NCBI GenBank assembly: GCA_019009955.1
Contig: CM032231.1
Span: 43,261,001 to 43,325,000, forward strand
Length of the DNA stretch: 64,000 nucleotides
Direction: 5' to 3'
DNA from: Riptortus pedestris
Lineage: Eukaryota > Arthropoda > Insecta > Hemiptera > Alydidae
Shown: positions 56,969-64,000 of the stretch, piece after piece
Layout of the letters: each line of letters opens with the position of its first letter
Position numbering within the stretch: position 1 is the first letter of the stretch
Position numbers and translations under genes: made by a program
The notes under the pieces: generated by a model
Database searches by the model: none
Told to the model about the DNA's origin: nothing
What the model saw: the letters and a program-made list of their open reading frames with translations, nothing else

Positions 56969-57642
56969 TTACCCTGGCTAGAAAAGGCTGGTAACCTGTA
57001 GATAACCCGCCAAATTAGCCATAGTAGCAAAAAGTCCGTCACGCAGGGGCTGCGTAAACTAAGCAGATTTCCCACGTGAAGTTTTACAATAGAGAAATTT
57101 CACGAGAGCCGAATAGTTAAGGAAACGGCCGACTTAGCTTTTGGTGGGAAACTCACTCTCATCCGTTATCCGCCCAGATTTAATAAAAACGCAAATATCT
57201 CGGTTAATATTCAAGATAGAGAATAAATGTAAATAAAAATATTTCTAATAAATTTAATTTGCAATAAGATTGATTCTATACAATTTTTCGATCCGACGTA
57301 TAGTAACGGAAATATTTCGAATTATCGAAAATCCCCTTCTCTAAACCCCCCCCCTCCCACTGGTCCGATTTCAGCCGTTAACGAACTTGATCTTTCTTTT
57401 TACACAAAACGACTAAATATCGAGTTTGTTAACGATCAAACAAAAATTGCGACTGCACTTTAGAGGTAACACACAAATATATATACAGTTTTGAACAGAC
57501 CTCGTTTCGTCATCTACTAGTTAGGATCGATGGACATTGGAATTAAAATTTCGAAAATTCCGTCATGAGCACGACCTCAATAGCTGATTTCCCTTAAGGA
57601 AAATCTGCTAAAAGTAGATGTTAATAGATAATAATAATAATA
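56969..57642 (+). mobile_element. tRNA-derived SINE 3' half, split by a HINE
   Basis: The left part (56969-57031) is CCCTGGCTAGAAAAGGCTGG, CTGTAGATAACCCGCC and GCAAAAA. The right part (57612-57642) is AAGTAGATGTTAATAG followed by (ATA)n. Together they are the standard SINE body and tail; the inserted element is given separately. Confidence 0.88.
57032..57611 (-). mobile_element. HINE-like element inserted in a SINE tail
   Basis: Minus orientation, perfect hairpin at the left (GTCCGTCACGCAGGGGCTGC), TTAGCAGATTTTCC at the right, type-A tail, C-run (complement of the G-run) near 57347-57358, and a very short AT core. The target is the A-run of the SINE tail (GCAAAAAGTGGACG in other copies). Confidence 0.92.
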
Positions 57643-57781
57643 TAAACATAGGAGGTTCCACAGGAATGCATTTTGCATTACATTGAACATGAGAACCCCC
57701 GGCCCGTGAGACATTTTGAAAAACCCAATCAAACAGAAATATTACACTGCTAACTCAAATTAGAAAGATGAGGAGAGATTT

Positions 57782-57963
57782 GTGCGTTTTGCAGTACTTG
57801 TACTTTGCAGTAAATGCGAAAAGTTCTTTTCATTGTTGAAAGTTAATAAATCAAAACATCATGCAAGGCTGACTGACGATAGTTTGGAAAACAATTTTCG
57901 TCTTTGTATAAGTGGAATTAATCCAAACATCGATGGATTAGTTTCCCAAATTCAAGCTCATTA
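57782..57963 (+). pseudogene. hAT transposase C-terminal dimerisation-region remnant
   Basis: The frame reads CEKFFSLLKVNKSKHHARLT, then DDSLENNFRLCISG and NPNIDGLV before a stop. It matches the C-terminal hAT dimerisation motif as found in ZBED/GTF2IRD2-like transposase-derived proteins (C-E-x-x-F-S-x-x-K-x-N-K-S-K, R-L-T-D-x-x-L). Only about 60 residues remain; the BED finger and catalytic domain are missing. Whether the downstream AT-rich stretch and the GCGGCCCGCGAACG at about 58066 belong to the same element is uncertain. It could be an exon of a domesticated gene, but nothing nearby supports that. Confidence 0.72.
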
Positions 57964-60507
57964 ATTGTACCATGTTGTAACTTTTTTTTTCATTATGTTA
58001 TTTTAATAAATTGTATTATAATTACATTGTCGTTATAATTTCATGTCTGATATGTGTCGTAAAAGCGGCCCGCGAACGTATTTGCACACTAAAGTTTGGC
58101 CCTCAACATGTCCAAGGTTGCCTACATCTGCTCCAAAGGAAGTCGCTATTGATTAATGTACGTGTACACGAGCATAGATGTTGCGCCGATACCAGTAAAG
58201 ATTTTGGGAGGGCGACCTTTCCATTAAAATCTGTATAATAAGCATTTTCATTAACCCATAGAAGGAAGTGGAAAGTTTGAAAGGTCAGTCAATGAAATGC
58301 AAAGATGAGCAATGTATGTCATGCAAGAGGGGATTTATTCGGATACACCAGAAGCGAGCTTGTAGTTTTTATTTCAATTGAAGTTTACTTCCTTTACAAT
58401 GAAGTTTCCGGAGTACGTGAATAACATCCTTAAAAAGAGAACTTTATTCGTTCCGTTAGGACTTCTCCTTTGAAGTTCATCTTGTGAGGACGCTACTCTC
58501 TAAGCGTGTTCTCCGTCTACCTTTCAAGTATCTACCCGACGTATAGGGCTTTAATTTAGTATGTCTCCCCTTTAAGAGAGGGATCGTCATTATCAAAGCT
58601 CCTTACTCTAGAGAGTAAACTCTACTCTAGAACGTCAATACCTAATGTGGAAAGCCCGATGAATATCATCAAAACAGCCGCCCCCCCCCACCCTGAAGCT
58701 CCCTTAGGGCTTAATACGCTTCATTTCATCCCTTACGTAAGCCACAAGCAACTCCCAACATCTCAGGCGGTGATCATAATACAAACATGTTAATAAACTA
58801 TCGGAAACATCTGGCAACTTCACTTTAAACAAATTTAACTCACTATTAGTTCCGTGACATCATTCTGTTTTTCTGTTCAAGAACGAGGACTTAAGTCCTG
58901 TCAATAAGGCGGCTTTTTCCATTGAGTATTATTGGACTCTTCTCAAAATCCTATCGGATATTTCGTGGGAAATGTGAGTTTCGAAGGCAGGCAAATCTTG
59001 TGATTATATAATTGTATATAGATGATGTTCTGAGTTCAGCTGTGAAGTTACTGAGAGTGCTTAGAGCTTGAATATAAAGATCTTGGCAGAAGGACCACCA
59101 TAGTCGCATGAAGTTTTGAACCTCATGGATATGGAAATGCAATAAATAAGAAAAAAACATTTATAAATGGCTTAGACAGCACATGGCTAATGCTATATGT
59201 GATTACTGCAAGGTGTGCCGCAACATTGGCTGGGCAAAATTCTTCTTGCAGGAATATATGATCAAAATAACCAGAAAAGAACACAAAACGGTCGAGAGAT
59301 ACTGGTGGTTCTGTTGAATCAGCAGTGTTTGCTTTCCTAGTTTTAGCACGTTCAAGTATTGCTACGGGGAGCAATAGTGTGAACATGAAATAGAGGATAT
59401 CTACAAGAACATGAAGCCTCTATACCGAGTAAGAGGCTCACCCCGCTTTAAGAATATTTTTGGTGTATATATAAAGAGGCCATCACTTAAAGAATTACAT
59501 ACAGCCCCCAAAAAGGTGGATTGTGACTACGCCAAACCATTTGGTAGACCATACCGCCGAACGTAGGGAGTTGTGCAGTAAACTATATTTCACATGTGCT
59601 ACTACAAAGGATAGACTACGCTAGTACCACCCATGCACATCGGGAGGACGAAGGTTAAACGCTGACCAAGTAAACTCCATATGATAGTCCACTTGAGCGA
59701 GTAGAAGCGGCAGGTTTAGACAGAGGTGACTGGATGACCTTAGGGAGGACTTGCGGAGGTTGGGTCATGCTACAGATCGCACGGAATAGTAGAAGAATAA
59801 TGCAGTGACCTAGGTCACATCGTTTAAAAGTTAGAAATACAAATACTACTGGCAATACTTCGATGGTTCTACTATTGCATTCTAAATGATCCCTTTTGAG
59901 ATTGATGGCCCCTTTGTCCCTTTGTTGGGTAAACATTTTGGTTCCCAGACCCTATTACAGAACTGTAAAGAAAAAGCCGCGAAACGAACATGAAAATATC
60001 AAAAATGTTCCGTAGAAAAACATTGGGGAGGGACATCAAAAACGCCCGGGGCTACTGAAAAAACTAGTTGTAGTTTTAGGGCCTGATATGATAATACTTC
60101 TATCCGATAATATCCCTTCCAAATATGTTACTCTAAAATACTAAAAATTTGTCAGCTTTGTAGCTAAGGCTAAACTGCTATGACCTTTGCACAGCAATAA
60201 ATATTCTTTTTATTTAGTGTCTCAGGAACCACGATTGGTTTAAGGGGCAATGAATGCTGTGATCTTGTGAGTTGTGCCTAGTTTGAAGACATTTAATGAC
60301 AAGTAAATTCTTATTATTAAAATATATTTTTCGTAATATCATTATTACATTTTTAAAATAATAATGGCTAATCCCCTCCCCCCCCAGATGGTTGTCTGAG
60401 CTCTTAAATATTCTTCTGAAAGAATTTGAAGTTTTTATTTGTAAGTGAAAGTTACCCCTCATCGGCAATATCATATTAGTGGTATTAGTATTTCAAATTG
60501 AAAATTT
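57964..60507. other. Unassigned DNA
   Basis: Several GC-richer patches (58040-58220, 58440-58760, 59480-59800) without recognisable proteins in any frame; open frames of 60-93 codons lack family features. C-runs at 58680-58690 and 60374-60386. No SINE or HINE inside. Confidence 0.45.
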
Positions 60508-60634
60508 TTAGCACATTTCCCTCAAGGGAAAACAGATATTGAGGTCGTACTCATGGCGCGATTTTCGAAAATATTCTTCAAATGTCCATCGATCCTACCC
60601 AGGAGATGACGAAAATGAGGTCCGTTCAAAATTT

Positions 60635-60717
<83 letters not shown>

Positions 60718-61038
60718 TTTTAACGCTCTAACGTCGGATCAAAAGATTGTATAGAATCAATCTTATTGCAAATTAAATTTACTATACATATTGCTATATA
60801 CATTTATTCTCTATCTTAAATATTAACCGAGATATTTGCATTTTTATTAAGTGTGTGTGGGACTATCGTCGGAAGTTTCCGGATTAGTTCGGCTGTTTCC
60901 GTAACGGTTCGGAACTCGTGTATCCTAACCTTTCTTGTCTTCTAACCCTTTAATTTGTAAGATATATGCAGATTTTTCTATTGTAAAACTTCACGTGGGA
61001 AATCTGCTAAGTTTACGCAGCCCCTGCGTGACGGACTT
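60508..61038 (+). mobile_element. HINE-like element, block 2 partly deleted, type-A tail
   Basis: Starts TTAGCACATTTCCC, core is (AT)n at 60638-60678 followed by (GT)n to 60716. The sequence then passes from GCTCTAAC straight to GTCGGATC, so most of block 2 and the G-run are missing. Type-A tail, perfect hairpin, end GACGGACTT. Confidence 0.9.
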
Positions 61039-62340
61039 CATTCAAATTGAATGCTCCCTCTCACAACGAGTGCAAGCTAGAATATTATGCAATTATCTTC
61101 AGAGGATAAAGTCGCTATAAATATACATTTTTGAGAGAGTGAGACTTTCTTACTAAATTTTCCTCCGATTAGATCTCTGAACCAATGTATCTTGATGTAC
61201 TGCCTGCAGTAAGTGTACATTTAAGAAAAGGGTGTAAGTATTAATATTTTCATTGAACCTTGATTACGTTCTGATAATTTCTATGTTTATAATATTTTAT
61301 TAAATAAAAATGTTTCATTTAAAATGTATTTGCCCTTATCATTCTACTTTTGATTCTGGATCTTGAACATACTAAGGTTTGGTAATAAGCATTGCGTTTT
61401 ACTACTTAAGGTTTCAATGATGAGCAAGTTGGAGAAGTAATTTCAGTTATTCTGGATAACTCTTTGATATGTTTAGGCATCCTTAAAGTCTTAGTACCGT
61501 AATTGGCTGGGCACTAGAAATTGTACTTCTGGCTTCTACAGAAGCACCTGCCAGCCTATGGTTCCAAGGTTATGGTACTAATAACTACATAATGATCTAC
61601 AACTTTTGCTCAGACCTAATGCTAAATTAGAACCTCACAAACACAATTTTCTTCTATTTTATTTTCCCATTTCAGATTACTCCTTAACTGTGACAAAGTT
61701 AATAAACTAATATGATTTCTTTTTACATTTTAAACATTTATACATTTTAATAAAATGTAATGTCTATGAGGCAGTCAACGGAATCAGTTTATAATTTTAT
61801 TTCATGATTTTGACTACTGTAATTCTTATTCGTTTGAGAATATTTCCTTCCAGAAGTATTTCATTTCTTAATGCTTTAAAAATAAATACTCCCTAGGGAA
61901 CAGACATCCCAAGTCCGTTCGCAGTTTTTTTGAGAAAATTGCAATTAATGAAGCAATTGCCGAGTAGGCCCCCATCAGTTTCAATGAGGGTAGCCTCACA
62001 GGTTTAATATATTCCGTAAGGGCTGAAAGTTTCAGTTGAAAGTGAAACTTAACTAGCTTGAACCCGCGCTGAACTTTACTTCCGTCTAATGAGGCTTTGC
62101 ACTTCCTCATGTTTAAGTGACACGGCCTTCGTGTTTTCCGTTAGTACTCAAAGAAAAACTTTAGGAATTTTGGGAAGCTCTGGAATTTAAAACGAACGAA
62201 GGCGTTGCGTAACACGCAGAAGATATTACAGTGTTTTAGAACATGTATCCTAAAAAAGAGAGAAATATTTTTTGTAAGTTCGTCTGTTGACTAATGATGT
62301 CACAGTTTTTAATCAATTAAGAAACATTAGATGAAATTTA
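61039..62340. other. Unassigned DNA
   Basis: An 80-codon minus-strand frame (61868-62110) contains LTEYIKPVRLPS, a serine-protease-like motif, just after an acceptor-like AACTTTCAG; see the findings. No other feature recognised. Confidence 0.4.
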
Positions 62341-62460
62341 AATTATTTATAAACGTCCACTTTTTGCAACTAATGCTAATGCTATGCTAGGACGGGTTAT
62401 CTACAGGTTACCACCCTTTCCTAGCCAGGGTGGGACTAAGGATTTTATTTAATGGATTCA
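62341..62460 (-). mobile_element. tRNA-derived SINE, 3' half
   Basis: Tail text GACGTTTATAAATAATTT and the body (GGCTAGGAAAGGGTGGTAAC on the minus strand), stopping at AATGGATTCA before the tRNA-like head. Confidence 0.85.
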
Positions 62461-62583
62461 ACATTAGATGAGACAATAGGATTATTAAATATATGCAATA
62501 AATACAACTAATTAAAGTAAACCATATTACATTTAAATTATATTTTGTTAACTAATTAAACAGTTAAAACTGAAATGCAAAAT

Positions 62584-62625
62584 AGTCCCTCACGCAGGAG
62601 CAGCGTAATTAGCTGCCTTTATTAG
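62584..62625 (-). mobile_element. HINE-like 3'-terminal fragment, decayed
   Basis: AGTCCCTCACGCAGGAGCAG followed by CGTAATTAGC is a mutated form of the 3' end in minus orientation. Only about 40 bp. Confidence 0.55.
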
Positions 62626-62711
62626 GTGCCTAAAGTTTAAAAAATGCATTTTACCTTGAAATCACAGTCCTTGAACAGCTGTTTTTTAACTGGATTTAAA
62701 AAATGACTTTG

Positions 62712-62739
62712 TTAGCAGATTTCCCTTAAGGGATATTAG

Positions 62740-62781
<42 letters not shown>

Positions 62782-63264
62782 CTGTTACCGCTCTAGCGGT
62801 CGCAATTTTAGTATTATAGTTACCAAACTTGATATATAATCGTTTTATACAAAAAATAAAGATCAAGTTTGTTAACGGCTGAAATCGGACCAGGGTGAGT
62901 GGAGGGGGGGGGGGTTTAGAGGGAGAGAATTTTGAAAATTCTTAATATCTCCGCTATTATACGTTGGATCGAAAAATTGTATAGAAAAAATCTTATTGCA
63001 AATGTAAGGTTCTATAAATGTTGTTATGTATATTGTTTCACTATCTTAATTATTAACTGAAATATTTGCATTTTTAGTTTTCGGTCTTTAGTAAACCCCC
63101 ACTCCTACTCATCTCATATTCATAATATTCTATTATGTTAAGATGATGCACTTTATTTGAAGCTTAAATACCAAATATTGTTTTTATTAAACTTTTAAGT
63201 TTTGAGATAAATGCAAATTCGTGGCGAAATCTGCTTGGCTAACGCAGGCCCTGCGTGACGGAAG
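62712..63264 (+). mobile_element. HINE-like element, block 1 deleted, type-B tail
   Basis: Starts TTAGCAGATTTCCCTTAAGG, then passes straight into the AT core (62741-62777), so block 1 is missing. Block 2 with a G-run at 62903-62912 follows, then a type-B tail, and the end GCGAAATCTGCTTGG, hairpin ACGCAG-GCC-CTGCGT and GACGGAAGTT. Confidence 0.9.
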
Positions 63265-64000
63265 TTTTCTTTTTTTTGTGAATACAGCCCTTAGGCTAAT
63301 GATCCCCCATAATATCACAGCTGTAGTACTTTTGTGGACTATTGGTACTATAGGATTATTGGAAAATGAATAGGATTAAATATTTCAGGATAATCGTATT
63401 AATTCGCATTATTTGTGAATAGGGTTAGCGGATGTTGGAAATAAAGCTGATAAATGGAACTATTTGAAATTAAGAATAGTTTTCATAATTTTAATTTTTT
63501 TTTCCTTTAGAATCTGTATTTTGACACAGAAACACAAATCTCGTCGTAGTGTTTAGCAATTAAGTGCGAATCATCTCATGGAAATAAATGTTACAAAGTT
63601 TCTTCATTGAAAATTGGTAGATTCTTTTCACAGTTATATTAGATACGGTGTATTTAAGTGAAAAGAAAAAAAAAAGGCACTGAAATATTATAAAATCCAA
63701 ATAATTATGTATATACATTTCTTACATACTATCTTTAAACTGTTGTTGAAGATAAGCTGTTGCATTTACTGTTTCATATTAAGCTTGTCTAATGTAGGCT
63801 CAAATCAATTCTCAGGAATAGAAAAATGTTTAGTACCTGTGCTTTCTATTAATTTATTTATTTAATATACCTTCATAAGTTGAAGTTTGATTAAATGTGC
63901 CATATAAGTCTACATAAAGCCTCCTAAATAAATGAATAAATAACTCTAAATAACAATTAATTACATCTAAATGGAACAATATGATTCAGCGCCATCTAGA
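63265..64000. other. Unassigned AT-rich DNA
   Basis: No gene or recognised repeat up to the window edge. Confidence 0.5.

Overview
This 64 kb window is AT-rich, gene-poor eukaryotic nuclear DNA, almost certainly from an arthropod and most likely an insect. The evidence is the repeat content: mariner, piggyBac and hAT remnants, R1/I-type and RTE-like LINEs, canonical Helitrons with an AT-rich 5' TC end and a hairpin-CTAG 3' end, a tRNA-derived SINE with an (AAT)n tail, and above all a high-copy family built like the Helentron-associated (DINE-1/HINE) elements of insects. I cannot name the species. There is no bacterial-type gene organisation, no CRISPR array, and no complete host gene. Two possible host exons stand out, both on the minus strand: an Ig-domain exon (3156-3532) and a signal-peptide first exon (9192-9421).

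The dominant feature is the HINE-like family: about 13 near-complete copies on both strands plus truncated, chimeric and old ones, roughly 12 kb or close to a fifth of the window. Each begins TTAGCAG with a perfect palindrome around TTAA, carries a conserved block, an (AT)n core, a second block ending in a long G-run, a 12-bp subterminal inverted repeat, a 3' hairpin with a CCC loop, and a fixed end GACGGACTT beside a T-run. None encodes a Rep/helicase. Two copies sit in hosts whose uninterrupted sequence is readable inside this window (a fold-back element and a SINE tail); they show insertion within T-runs with no evident target duplication. The family has three alternative right halves, and one locus has two 3' ends fused at the microsatellite.

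Layout. 1-3.1 kb: edge tandem repeat, deleted mariner. 3.1-6 kb: Ig exon, SINE, three HINE copies. 6-9 kb: R1-like LINE interrupted by a second LINE with an 11-bp target duplication. 9-11.4 kb: secreted-protein exon, then a piggyBac relic inserted at the TTAA of an older HINE copy, then a tail-to-tail SINE pair. 12.5-19.5 kb: HINE copies, a second piggyBac-type zinc-finger relic, a canonical Helitron, a 46-bp satellite. 20-26 kb: SINEs and HINE copies including the double-3'-end chimera. 26.6-31 kb: three Helitrons head-to-tail, plus a fragment. 30-33.7 kb: HINE copies and a fold-back element. 34-35.2 kb: 67-bp satellite. 36-43.6 kb: HINE and LINE fragments and many SINEs. 44-48 kb: two very long GA tracts, a 240-bp duplication, and a LINE inserted in one copy of it. 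49.3-50.7 kb: minisatellite with a 29-bp base and 87-bp higher-order unit. 52.4-63.3 kb: GC-richer islet with an RFX-like site, six HINE copies, a hAT transposase tail. The rest is unassigned AT-rich DNA.

The transposons form a layered record (SINE, fold-back and LINE hosts, then HINE or LINE, then piggyBac) rather than a pathway. Autonomous partners for the HINEs, Helitrons and SINEs must lie elsewhere in the genome.
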